A stretch of 10,421 bases of DNA from Atopobium sp. UBA6362 (GCA_002440065.1 DJRK01000084.1:382-10802); one strand, 5' to 3'; positions 1 to 8,027 are shown, counted from the stretch's first letter. A program made the numbers and translations. The notes: a model not told the origin generated them from the sequence alone.

Positions 1-545
1 ACTCCCTCGGGCGGGAGCTGCTTGAGGCGCGCCCACATGAGCTGCTTGGCCTTTGGGTCGGCCAAGGCGGCGGCGAACCCGCCCAGGTTCATCACGCGCA
101 TCCCGCACACCCGGGCCACGTAGCCGGGCACGAGAGCCGCCTCCTCAAAGGACTCGATGATTGCGAGGTCGTCCACGAAGGCGTTGCGCACCGCGTCGGC
201 GGCCGCCTCGTCGCAGCACACGAGCGTCGCCGGGTCGAGCGCCGCGACGGCCTCGCGCACGAGCGTCGGCTCAAGCGGGGCGCCGGAGTCCGCGCAGGTC
301 AAAAGCCATTCCCACTCCTCCGGCGCGTAGCCCAGGGCCTTGAGCGACGCCTGCAGCGCGTGCCCGTCGGCGCCGGAGAACGGCTCGGCCCCGCCGGCCT
401 CTTCGGGCGTGAGACCGCCCTTGCACACCAGGATCGAGGAGAACGCGTTGCCCCCCGAGCGCACCCCGCGCTCGGCCAGCCCGTCGAGCTCGGCGGTCGT
501 CTTTGCTATGCACGCGTCGCGAACGGCGCCTCTCGTGGATGGCAT
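1..545 (-). CDS. Uracil-DNA-glycosylase-fold-like protein, probably without activity (3' end cut by window edge)
   Basis: An open minus-strand frame of 181 codons runs off the left edge, so the C-terminus is missing. The frame has the G/C-rich third positions of its neighbours. ATG at 545-543 is chosen because AAAGGAG (561-555) lies about 8 bases upstream; an in-frame ATG at 551-549 is too close to that site. My alignment by eye to family 4/5 uracil-DNA glycosylases: residues 38-60 (ILVCKGG..PEEAGGAEPFSGADG) match the motif-1 region GEAPG..E...G.PFVG..G. Residues 98-120 match the 'L.P..lv..g..A...v' strand. Residues 153-175 (NLGGFAAALADPKAKQLMWARL) match the HPS..L..P..K...W..L region. The usual acidic residue of GEAPG and the His of HPS are not seen, so glycosylase activity is doubtful. 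It could be a structural or regulatory paralogue. The fold call is inference; that the gene is real is fairly safe. Confidence 0.6.
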   Translation of the reverse strand, partial: MPSTRGAVRDACIAKTTAELDGLAERGVRSGGNAFSSILVCKGGLTPEEAGGAEPFSGADGHALQASLKALGYAPEEWEWLLTCADSGAPLEPTLVREAVAALDPATLVCCDEAAADAVRNAFVDDLAIIESFEEAALVPGYVARVCGMRVMNLGGFAAALADPKAKQLMWARLKQLPPEG

Positions 546-551
546 CGGCAT

Positions 552-700
552 CACTCCTTTGTTGTCGGTCACTTATTCTACGAGCCTTTTGCCTGATAGG
601 CGCTGTCGTTGCCTGTTTCATAAGGTTCAACGACAGACAGCCCCGCAAACGATGCATATCCTTTCCTCAAGTTTCGCCCCGATAGACAGAGGAGGAAGGG
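552..700. promoter_or_regulatory. Divergent intergenic region between the UDG-like gene and vanZ-like gene
   Basis: This 149-base spacer separates two divergently transcribed genes and should hold promoters for both. On the minus strand TAGAAT (580-575) is a fair -10 hexamer that would start transcription about 20-25 bases before the UDG-like ATG, but no good -35 lies at the right distance. On the plus strand no convincing hexamer pair was found. The region contains the 9-bp inverted repeat listed separately. No small gene is supported here. Confidence 0.4.
603..636. repeat. Perfect 9-bp inverted repeat, possible operator
   Basis: CTGTCGTTG (603-611) and CAACGACAG (628-636) are exact reverse complements separated by 16 bases, a 25-base centre-to-centre spacing. 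The repeat lies upstream of the presumed minus-strand -10 at 580-575 and about 65 bases before the vanZ-like start. It could be a dimer binding site, for example for the regulator encoded at 1254-2828, or a hairpin. It lacks a following T-run, so a simple terminator is unlikely. The function is inference. Confidence 0.4.
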
Positions 701-1273
701 ATGGGACTTACGCGATTGTGCGGCGTCATCGTCTTTATCGTTGCGACGATTGCCTGCTCGGCTTTGGCGATTCACCGAGGACTAAGCGCTGGCAGGACCT
801 TGGCCCTCCTCATGCTTGGCAGCATGCTGTCCTTACTCACGGCGCTGCTTATATTCCCCATGGCTTTAACGCCCAACGGCATCACCTACGACCCCGTCCC
901 TGGGCTTTACCCGCTCCCGTTTTCGCTAATTTCTTTCCTGCTCCAGGAATACGGGGCGTCGTCGGCCTTTCGCCTTTTGCTTTCAAACACCGTCCTCTAC
1001 GTTCCCATAGGCTTTTTTGGATTCCTGTTACAAGCGCCCGGTGTCTTCAGCAGGTCTCGACGCACGCTTCTTTACCTGGGCATTCCGCTCGCAATTGAAT
1101 TCGCTCGCCTCCTAGAGTGCCTCTTCGTCGGCTCGTTCTATAAAACGGTCGCGCTCGACAGCATAATCCTCGCCGTGTTGGGCACCAACATTGGGATCTC
1201 ATGCGGCCGGCTCATCTATAATTCAATGAAATCACTGCGGAGAAGGACAGCATTTGACGAGCGGAGACACTAG
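701..1273 (+). CDS. VanZ-like family membrane protein
   Basis: A 190-residue integral membrane protein with hydrophobic segments at about 6-24, 33-55, 73-82, 94-112, 123-140 and 150-174. The VanZ-like signature is recognisable: SNTVLYVPIGFFGFLL (95-110) corresponds to the conserved N...F.P.G segment. A Glu at 133 follows the next helix, and ALDSIILAVLGTNIG (151-165) corresponds to the D..D...N..G segment, with Asp153 kept and the usual Asn replaced. Family members are small membrane proteins of unclear biochemistry; VanZ of Tn1546 gives low-level teicoplanin resistance. The ATG at 701 follows a very strong ribosome site (AGAGGAGGAAGG, 688-699). The 3' end overlaps the LuxR-type gene by 20 bases, so the two are probably cotranscribed and coupled. 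Base composition is lower in GC than the flanking genes. I infer an envelope role, but no substrate can be given. Confidence 0.72.
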   Translation: MGLTRLCGVIVFIVATIACSALAIHRGLSAGRTLALLMLGSMLSLLTALLIFPMALTPNGITYDPVPGLYPLPFSLISFLLQEYGASSAFRLLLSNTVLYVPIGFFGFLLQAPGVFSRSRRTLLYLGIPLAIEFARLLECLFVGSFYKTVALDSIILAVLGTNIGISCGRLIYNSMKSLRRRTAFDERRH

Positions 1274-2828
1274 CGCAACTCGTTCATCTAGGCTGCGAGC
1301 GCCCATCGCGCTCCTTTGGGCGCTCATCGGAATCGCGGTCGCAGTCGTGCCGCAGGCCCGCACCGGCCTCGCTGCCGACGCACTGGCACGCTGCCTATCG
1401 TCTGAATCGGCAATTGCCGCTTTGGGACTAGCGACAGGAGCGGCGCTTTTCAAAGAGGCGGGAGACGGGCCAGAACGTCACAGATATGCGGCGGTGGCTT
1501 TTGCCATCGCCGCAGTATTCATGGCAACTACAGGCTTCGCCCTCCCGAGCCGCATCTCGCGAAACATCGTTGCATTCCTATGGGGCCTCATTGAATCCGC
1601 GCTCCTTGGCCAAACGGCGCAGAGAGAACGATGGGGCACTTACCTCGCCCTGCTCCTCACGGAGCTCAGCGCGCTTGTGACGCTCGGCTGGATCGGAGAA
1701 ACCGCGTCAGACGCCTTCGTCCTCATTGCGGGACAAGCCGTCTTGCTTGTCATGCTCTTCGCCCTTTTGAAGCTCCGTCAACGGAAGCCTGCGCCCAGCA
1801 ACGATTTAAGCAAGAGTCCTCCGACCTATGACACGGCCAGGCTCACCGAGCGGGAGCGGGAAGTCGTTGAGCGCCTATCGCGAAACGAGACCCAGGTCGA
1901 GATTGCAAAAGCCCTGGGAGTCAGCCCCTCAACCGTCAGCACGTATCGCAGTCGAGCGCTCAAGAAACTCGGCGTCGGCGCCATCGAAGCCGAGCCGCCC
2001 CAGGTTTCAACCGTTCACGAATCGCCTCGCACATCCGTGTCCCAACTCGTCTCCCCTGCTGCCTCTATAGCTGTGGTCTCGGTCCTTCTCCATGCCGCGG
2101 ATTTGGTCACAGGCCATCGCCAAGTCGTTGGGATATTGGCTTGCGCCGTCGTCGCATTGGTTCCTCAAGTACATAACGCAATCATTCAATCTGCTGCCCA
2201 GGAGACCCATTGTACCGGGATTGCACCCTCTCGGATTGTCTTGTCGCTGGGGGCCGGCCTGTTTGCAAGAGAGCTGCTGATATGGAGGGGTTCGTTCCCC
2301 GTGGCTCTCGTGGTTCTGGCCTGCTGCCTCGTGGCCATGGCCATCCCCAAGTTTCGGACAGGGACCCTATGCCCGCCCGCGTGTTTACAGACAAGCACTC
2401 TTCTCGATAGCTGCATTTTCTCCCTAGCGCTGCTGCTCAGGCAGTTCCCCGACAACGACATCACCGCGATTCGGGTCGGAGCCACCAGCGTGACTTCAAG
2501 CGAAACGACGCTCCTCTTGGCAGCCGTATTCGTGGCTTTCTTCATATGGCTTCTATCGACGCGGCTTCTTCCCGCCGATAGTGAACACGGATATGCGAAC
2601 GCGGAAAGATCGGATCGATTACTTAATTATCTTCTAGCCAAGGGACTGACCCAGACGCAGGCCCAGGTGGCCCTTGATATATCCCAGGGAATGACACAGT
2701 CTCAGATTTCCGCCAAAGAGCATCTCTCGGCCGGAGCGATAAACAGCGCAAGGCTCGTCGCTTACCGCAAACTCGCCGTGAACTCGCGGCGCGGCTTGAC
2801 GGCACTTCTCGATAAGGAAATCCCTTAG
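1254..2828 (+). CDS. Membrane-anchored regulator with two LuxR-type HTH domains (tandem fusion)
   Basis: A 524-residue protein made of two similar units. Unit 1 has hydrophobic segments at about 16-34, 52-66, 78-97, 104-118, 128-147 and 154-173, then a clear LuxR/GerE HTH at 197-241 (LTEREREVV, VEIAKALGVS, STVSTYRSRALKKLGV). Unit 2 has hydrophobic segments at about 266-284, 290-305, 326-341, 347-364, 383-396 and 417-437, then a second, more divergent HTH at 464-518 (GLTQTQAQVALDISQGMTQSQIS, AYRKLAVNSRRGL). LuxR-type proteins with N-terminal membrane regions are common in Coriobacteriia, usually with one C-terminal HTH; here one HTH lies in the middle of the chain. The start is TTG at 1254, supported by GGAGAAGG (1239-1246) seven bases upstream and lying inside the vanZ-like gene. 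GC is lower than in the neighbours. Targets are unknown; the inverted repeat at 603-636 is one candidate. The regulator class is firm, its signal is unknown. Confidence 0.8.
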   Translation: MTSGDTSATRSSRLRAPIALLWALIGIAVAVVPQARTGLAADALARCLSSESAIAALGLATGAALFKEAGDGPERHRYAAVAFAIAAVFMATTGFALPSRISRNIVAFLWGLIESALLGQTAQRERWGTYLALLLTELSALVTLGWIGETASDAFVLIAGQAVLLVMLFALLKLRQRKPAPSNDLSKSPPTYDTARLTEREREVVERLSRNETQVEIAKALGVSPSTVSTYRSRALKKLGVGAIEAEPPQVSTVHESPRTSVSQLVSPAASIAVVSVLLHAADLVTGHRQVVGILACAVVALVPQVHNAIIQSAAQETHCTGIAPSRIVLSLGAGLFARELLIWRGSFPVALVVLACCLVAMAIPKFRTGTLCPPACLQTSTLLDSCIFSLALLLRQFPDNDITAIRVGATSVTSSETTLLLAAVFVAFFIWLLSTRLLPADSEHGYANAERSDRLLNYLLAKGLTQTQAQVALDISQGMTQSQISAKEHLSAGAINSARLVAYRKLAVNSRRGLTALLDKEIP

Positions 2829-2836
2829 CGCTTTTT
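2813..2836 (+). terminator. Weak candidate terminator after the double-LuxR gene
   Basis: TAAGG (2813-2817) and CCTTA (2823-2827) could form a 5-bp stem with a 5-base loop, followed four bases later by a run of five T (2832-2836). The stem is short and overlaps the stop codon, so this is only suggestive. It is the only terminator-like signal before thioredoxin. Confidence 0.25.
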
Positions 2837-2933
2837 GCTTACCCCACATATGCGCACGACGGATTCGGGTATAAGCCCCATCAAGCAAAGAACGCAGGCG
2901 CGCTGCTGCGCCGCTGGATAGCAGGAGGCCACC
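2829..2933 (+). promoter_or_regulatory. Intergenic region with possible thioredoxin promoter and strong RBS
   Basis: TATAAG (2870-2875) is a plausible -10, but no good -35 sits 16-18 bases upstream. It would give a leader of roughly 50 bases. AGGAGG (2923-2928) lies five bases before the thioredoxin ATG at 2934 and fixes that start. The promoter call is tentative; the ribosome site is clear. Confidence 0.35.
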
Positions 2934-3254
2934 ATGTCCGTCAAGGAAATCGCCGCCGAGGAGCTCGAGCAGGTCCTCGCAGACGCGACCAAGCCCGTTC
3001 TCGTGGATTGCTGGGCACCGTGGTGCGGGCCGTGCCGCGCGCTCGGCCCCGTCGTGGAGGAGCTCTCCGGGGAAATGGGCTCCGAGCTCGACTTCTACAA
3101 GATGAACGTCGACGACAACTACGATTACGCCATGGCGAACAAGATCGTTTCCATCCCCACGCTCATCCTCTTCAAGGGCGGCAAGGCCGTCCACCGCATG
3201 GTGGGCTCGCTGCCCAAGGCCGCGCTCGAGCAGGAGATCCGCAAGCACCTGTAA
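2934..3254 (+). CDS. trxA: Thioredoxin
   Basis: A 106-residue single-domain thioredoxin of normal family length. The redox motif WCGPC is at 30-34 with active Cys31 and Cys34. The buried Asp25 precedes it, and the cis-proline is Pro75 in SIPTLILF (73-80), followed by the usual GG turn near residues 82-83. It is a cytoplasmic disulfide reductase, normally recharged by thioredoxin reductase with NADPH and serving ribonucleotide reductase, peroxiredoxins and similar clients. No signal peptide is present. One detail differs from the common VDFWAPWCGPC pattern: position 26 is Cys (VDCWAPWCGPC), giving an extra thiol near the active site. The start has an AGGAGG site. The PAP2 gene follows on the same strand after 103 bases containing a hairpin; a functional link between the two is not evident. 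Other thioredoxin paralogues usually exist in the genome, so the symbol denotes the family. Confidence 0.93.
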   Translation: MSVKEIAAEELEQVLADATKPVLVDCWAPWCGPCRALGPVVEELSGEMGSELDFYKMNVDDNYDYAMANKIVSIPTLILFKGGKAVHRMVGSLPKAALEQEIRKHL

Positions 3255-3260
3255 GCGAGC

Positions 3261-3338
3261 GACGAACCAACGCGCATCCCCCAGGCGCGCCGCCGAGCCC
3301 CACGGCCCGACGGCGCGCTATGGTTAAGGGACGAACCA
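3261..3338. repeat. Hairpin between two 9-bp direct repeats in the trx-PAP2 spacer
   Basis: GCGCGCCG (3285-3292) pairs perfectly with CGGCGCGC (3311-3318), an 8-bp all-GC stem with an 18-base loop. It is flanked by a direct repeat GACGAACCA at 3261-3269 and 3330-3338. No T-run follows the stem, so a classical intrinsic terminator is not supported. It may stabilise mRNA ends or partly block read-through. Confidence 0.4.
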
Positions 3339-3357
3339 GCGAAGAAGGGACCAACAC

Positions 3358-4053
3358 TTGTCTGACTTTGCCCACGCCGCCGGCAGCTTTGCGCGAAACG
3401 CCTGGGCCCTCGCGAAGAAGAACGCCCGCCAGCTCGTGCTTCTTGCCGCCGCGCTCGTCTTCCTGTACCTGCTGAGCGAGGTCGGCGAGGGCGAGATCAT
3501 GAAGCTCGACGAGCTCGCGTACCGGCTCTTCGTCGAGAAGCTCCGCTCGGACCCGCTCACCTCGGTGATGGAGGGGTTCACCGGCCTTCTTTCCATCCCG
3601 GTTCTGCTCGTGATGACGCTCATCGTGACGGCCTTCGCCCCCGGCAAGGCGCCCGGCCGCTGCGTCGCGGCGAACCTCGCGTGCGTGCTCGTGCTGAACG
3701 TGGTGCTCAAGCAGATCGTCCAGCGGCCGCGCCCGGACGGCTTCCGCCTCATCGCCGAGACGGGCTACAGCTTCCCCTCGGGCCACTCGATGGTCTCGAT
3801 GGCGTTCTTTGGCCTGCTCGTGTGGATGATCTGGGTCTACGAGAAGGACCGCCTGATGCGCAACGTGTGGTGCGTCCTCATGGGGCTCGTCATCGTGATG
3901 GTGGGCGTGAGCCGCATCTACCTGGGCGTTCACTACGCGTCCGACGTGCTCGCCGGGTTCTGCGTCTCGCTCGTGTGGCTGGGTTTCTACACGAAGGTCG
4001 TGGCGCCCGTCTTCATGAGCGAGGAGGGCGTGAGGCCCCGCCCGGACCTCTAG
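3358..4053 (+). CDS. PAP2-family phosphatase (lipid phosphate/pyrophosphate phosphatase type)
   Basis: A 231-residue membrane phosphatase. All three acid-phosphatase motifs are intact: K118-(X6)-R125-P126 (KQIVQRPRP), P140-S-G-H143 (FPSGHSM), and S185-R186-(X5)-H192-(X3)-D196 (SRIYLGVHYASDV). His143 and His192 are the expected catalytic residues. Hydrophobic segments lie at about 26-40, 79-93, 104-117, 147-160, 171-184 and 198-211, as in PgpB/YnbD/BcrC-type enzymes. Such proteins remove phosphate from undecaprenyl-PP, phosphatidylglycerophosphate or related lipids; the substrate cannot be read from the sequence. The start is TTG at 3358, with AGAAGGGA (3343-3350) seven bases upstream. An in-frame TAA at 3325-3327 rules out a longer form. 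The gene may be cotranscribed with thioredoxin and ends against the inverted repeat at 4054-4101. The envelope setting makes a lipid-carrier role plausible, which is inference. Confidence 0.88.
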   Translation: MSDFAHAAGSFARNAWALAKKNARQLVLLAAALVFLYLLSEVGEGEIMKLDELAYRLFVEKLRSDPLTSVMEGFTGLLSIPVLLVMTLIVTAFAPGKAPGRCVAANLACVLVLNVVLKQIVQRPRPDGFRLIAETGYSFPSGHSMVSMAFFGLLVWMIWVYEKDRLMRNVWCVLMGLVIVMVGVSRIYLGVHYASDVLAGFCVSLVWLGFYTKVVAPVFMSEEGVRPRPDL

Positions 4054-4101
4054 CAATTTGGGGTCGGACCCCAAGTTGATTTAGGGTCCGACCCCAAATT
4101 G
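4054..4101. repeat. REP-like perfect 18-bp inverted repeat between convergent genes
   Basis: The 18-base arm 4054-4071 (core GGGGTCGGACCC) is the exact reverse complement of 4084-4101 (core GGGTCCGACCCC), separated by 12 bases. It begins directly after the PAP2 stop codon and ends three bases before the metallophosphoesterase stop on the other strand. Each arm also holds a small internal palindrome of the form GGGTC-GACCC. The TTTGGGGTC..GACCCCAAA pattern resembles repetitive extragenic palindromes that are mobilised by RAYT-type Y1 transposases in other bacteria. It may also act as a two-way terminator, although the flanking T/A runs are short. The symmetry is certain; the REP assignment is from memory of similar elements. 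Confidence 0.75.
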
Positions 4102-4104
4102 AGG

Positions 4105-4569
4105 CTAGAGGTCGAAGGTCTCGGCGGAGACGATCTGGTGGGTGGCGTCGTCCACGACGATGCGGCCCATCGAGGGGTTCGAGCCGCGGGGATACGTGGG
4201 GCTGCCGGGGTTCATGACCAGCGTGCCCGTCCACTCGTCGCGCACGACGAAGGGCCGGTGGGTGTGGCCGCAGATGGCCACGTCGCACATCATGAGGTTC
4301 AGGCGCTCGCGGTAGTGCACGACCTGCCAGCGCAGGCCGCTGCCGTAGAAGACCTTGCGCTGCTTGACGGCGGGGCCGTAGTCGTTCGCCCAGTCGTTGT
4401 TGCCCAGGCACGCCTGCACGGGCGCGATGCCCATGAGCGTGCGGTAGTCGGACGGCGAGCAGATGTCGCCCGCGTGCACGATCACGTCGGCGCCCTGGAG
4501 GGCGTCGAGCAGCTCGGGCGAGAGCATGCCGTGCGTGTCGGAGATGATGTCGTAGCGCGTGGTCCCCAT
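4105..4569 (-). CDS. YfcE/MJ0936-type metallophosphoesterase
   Basis: A 154-residue single-domain calcineurin-like phosphoesterase, the usual length for the YfcE/MJ0936 group. Metal-ligand motifs are present in order: D11-T-H13 (SDTHG), G34-D35 (VHAGDI), G56-N-N-D59 (LGNND), His85 (VVHY), and G101-H102-T-H104 (CGHTH), followed by NPGS (120-123). The family binds two metal ions and hydrolyses small phosphodiesters in vitro; the natural substrate is generally unknown. Residues 83-90 (VVHYRERL) differ from the common HG motif at that site, so metal geometry could be slightly altered. It is the last gene of the minus-strand cluster and starts 15 bases after the response-regulator stop, so cotranscription is likely. 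The ribosome site is poor (only a G-rich stretch), which suggests translational coupling to the upstream gene. The class is firm, the physiological role is not. Confidence 0.88.
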   Translation of the reverse strand: MGTTRYDIISDTHGMLSPELLDALQGADVIVHAGDICSPSDYRTLMGIAPVQACLGNNDWANDYGPAVKQRKVFYGSGLRWQVVHYRERLNLMMCDVAICGHTHRPFVVRDEWTGTLVMNPGSPTYPRGSNPSMGRIVVDDATHQIVSAETFDL

Positions 4570-4584
4570 GCCGAGCCCCAGCCG

Positions 4585-5304
4585 CTACAGGCCGAGCGCG
4601 CGCTTGAGCGCGACGACGCGGCGGCGGGAGACGGAGATCTTCTTGCCCTCGATGCCGCTGATACCCAGCTGCAGGATGCCGGAGGAGATGACCTCGACGT
4701 CCTCCACGAACTCGAGGTTCACGATGTAGCCGCGGTGCACGCGGAAGAAGCCGTGCGGGGCGAGCTTCTCCTCGAGCTTGGCGAGGCTAATCGTGGAGAG
4801 GAACCGGTCGTTGTCGGTATAGATGCAGGAGTAGTCGTCCTTGGCCTCGATGTAGCGGATCTGGTCGATGGGCACGAGGACCTTGCGGCCGCTCTTGACC
4901 ACGGGGATGCGCTCCACGGAGGAGTGGCTCTGCGTCGGCTGCGGGACGGAGCGGGCCTCGACCTTGTCGAGCGCCTGGTTGAGGCGCTCGGGCTCGACGG
5001 GCTTCATGAGGTAGTCGACGGCGTCGACGTCGAACGCCTCGAGCGCGTACTCGCTGTAGGCCGTCACGAAGACGACCGCGGGAGGGTTCTTGAGCTTGTG
5101 GAGCGCCTCGGCGAGCTGCATGCCGGAGGTCTTGGGCATGGAGATGTCCAGGAACATCACGTCGGCCTTGGCCTCCATGAGCTTCTCGACGGCCTCGCGG
5201 GCGCTCGACGCCTCGGTGATGGCCTCGATGCGGCCGGTCTCCTCGAGAAGGTACCTCAGCTCGGAACGAGCCGGGGCCTCGTCGTCTACAATCATCGCTC
5301 GCAT
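4585..5304 (-). CDS. LytTR-type response regulator (LytR/AlgR family)
   Basis: A 239-residue cytoplasmic response regulator. The receiver domain (1-117) has the acidic pair Asp7/Asp8, phospho-acceptor Asp53 (FLDISMP), Thr81 and Lys101 with a following Pro. After a short linker (118-132), a LytTR DNA-binding domain covers about 133-237, with the conserved YIEAKDDYSCIY stretch (151-162) and FFRVHRGYIVNL (186-197). It is the obvious partner of the kinase encoded 57 bases upstream on the same strand. LytTR proteins bind direct repeats and often control envelope, autolysis or transport genes; no confident binding repeat was found in this window. The start is ATG at 5304-5302, with GGGAG (5315-5311) six bases upstream. 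It is followed after 15 bases by the metallophosphoesterase. The name lytR is avoided because it is used for two unrelated families. Confidence 0.93.
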   Translation of the reverse strand: MRAMIVDDEAPARSELRYLLEETGRIEAITEASSAREAVEKLMEAKADVMFLDISMPKTSGMQLAEALHKLKNPPAVVFVTAYSEYALEAFDVDAVDYLMKPVEPERLNQALDKVEARSVPQPTQSHSSVERIPVVKSGRKVLVPIDQIRYIEAKDDYSCIYTDNDRFLSTISLAKLEEKLAPHGFFRVHRGYIVNLEFVEDVEVISSGILQLGISGIEGKKISVSRRRVVALKRALGL

Positions 5305-5326
5305 GCAATATCTCCCTAGCTAGCTC

Positions 5327-5346
5327 GGCGTCTTCTTGCGGACGCC
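5327..5346 (-). other. Small hairpin in the kinase-regulator spacer
   Basis: GGCGTC and GACGCC form a 6-bp stem with an 8-base loop just upstream of the regulator's ribosome site (5315-5311). On the transcribed strand no U-run follows, so it is not an intrinsic terminator. It could set the relative expression of kinase and regulator through mRNA processing or translation. The function is inference. Confidence 0.3.
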
Positions 5347-5361
5347 CCAAACTATTAAAAA

Positions 5362-6722
<1,361 letters not shown>

Positions 6723-6726
<4 letters not shown>

Positions 6727-8027
6727 TGCATCTCTCCCGTAGAGGCCGGGTCGGGCGTGGCCAGCGCGATCCCGCTCAAGGTCGCGGACGCGTCGGCGGG
6801 GATCGGGGCCAGTGCCGCCCTGCCGCACACGTCGCCCGTGCGCATGAGCGCCGCCTGCAGGTAGCGGTCGTCCCACACGGCCGCCATCGCGCCGGCCCAC
6901 GTCATGCTGAAGCTCAGGTAGCGGGAGGCCGCCTCGCGGGCGAACTTATCGGCCTCGTGCCAACCCTTGACAAGGATCAGCAGGTAGTCGAGGTGCTCGG
7001 GATCGGTGAGCATCCGCCGCAGAGCCGTGCGCACCACGCGCCCGCGCACCTGCTCGGAGAGCCAGGGCGCCGGATAGGGCATGAGCGACTCCGGCGTGAT
7101 GGTGCGCAGGTCGCGGCGGGCGTTGAGGGCTTCGAGCTTGCGGTACTCGTACAGCCAGCGGTAGACGTCCTGCATGAAGACGGACGGGCGCGACGCCGTC
7201 TCCTCGGGAGGGGCCATGCGCACGCACCACTGCTTGTCGAACCACGAGTCGAGGCCGTGGGCGCGCAGGTTGAGCACGTAGTCGAGATCCTCGCCGCGCG
7301 TGATGTAGGGGTCGAAGGGTATCCGCGTGAACGCCTCGGCGTGCAGGGCGCAGCAGCCGCCGCACAGGTGGTTCGCGCGCGTGACGCGGTTCTTGGCGTT
7401 CTGGGCCTTCTCCATGACCTTGTTGAACTCGGCGGCCTTGGACCAGTGCTTCTCGGACCACTTGGTCGTGGGCACGGCGTAGGGCGAGTCGTCTGCGTCG
7501 ATGAAGAAGCCGCTTTTCGCCAGGATCTTGAGGTCCTGGCGCGTGTAGGCGCCCAGGCCGTAGACCGCGTCGGTGAGGAAGTCCTCGTCGAGCACGACCT
7601 CGTCGTCGTTGAGAAACACCGCGACGTCGTGGCCAAAGACGCTCGCCACGGCGAGGCCGAGGTTCTTGATGGCGCCGTAGCCGCGAAGCGACACCGCCTC
7701 GCCGGAGGCGGTCGGCACCACGCGCGAGACGGCCGAGAGGATCTTCTCGCCCTCCTCGCGGCCGATCACGAGCGGGTTCAAGTTGGGGTGCGAGCGGCAG
7801 ATGCTGTTCACGCGGGCGCGGGCCGACTCGGCGCAGGACGCCGGGGACACCACGAGCACGACGGTGCGCAGCACGCCGCGCACCTGCTCCAGCGAGGAAA
7901 GGCAGGTCTCGAGCTCGGGCAGGGGCTTGTCTATGGGCGTGGTGTAGTCGTAGACGCCGCGCTCCCCCAGCTCGCCGGGCTGGTCGCCCTGGGCCCAGTA
8001 CGACGGAATGATGACTACGGGGTTCAA
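6723..8027 (-). CDS. GT-A fold (family 2-like) glycosyltransferase
   Basis: A 434-residue cytoplasmic protein with a GT-A nucleotide-sugar transferase domain. VVIIPSYW (4-11) is the first strand and LVVSP (58-62) a later strand. AVFLNDDEVVLDEDFL (136-151) holds the DXD-like NDDE, and ITRGEDLDYVLNLRAHG (242-258) is the acceptor-side ED motif. A cysteine cluster CGGCC lies at 222-226. Residues beyond about 290 form a mostly helical tail of unknown role. Donor and acceptor cannot be told. TTG at 8027-8025 is preferred as start because GGAAGGG lies six bases upstream and the chain then begins right before the first strand. An ATG at 8054-8052 would add nine residues but has no ribosome site. The stop overlaps the kinase start (ATGA), so this gene heads the four-gene minus-strand operon. 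A link between this enzyme's product and the LytSR-type signal is inferred from coupling only. Confidence 0.85.

Noticed and set aside
340..1098. 252-codon plus-strand frame across the divergent promoter region
   Set aside because: It runs antisense to the UDG-like gene, then out of frame through the VanZ-like gene, has no ribosome site and no recognisable domain.
2092..2410. Short overlapping frames on both strands inside the double-LuxR gene
   Set aside because: No ribosome sites, no domain similarity by eye, and they are explained by the main frame.
3285..3318. Intrinsic terminator for thioredoxin
   Set aside because: The GC stem is strong but is followed by TATGGTTAAGGG with no T-run, so only a hairpin is reported.
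6727..6900. 58-residue N-terminal extension of the histidine kinase
   Set aside because: It lies wholly inside the glycosyltransferase gene, is Arg/Gly-rich, and the ATG at 6726 has an ATGA overlap plus a ribosome site and starts just before the first membrane segment.
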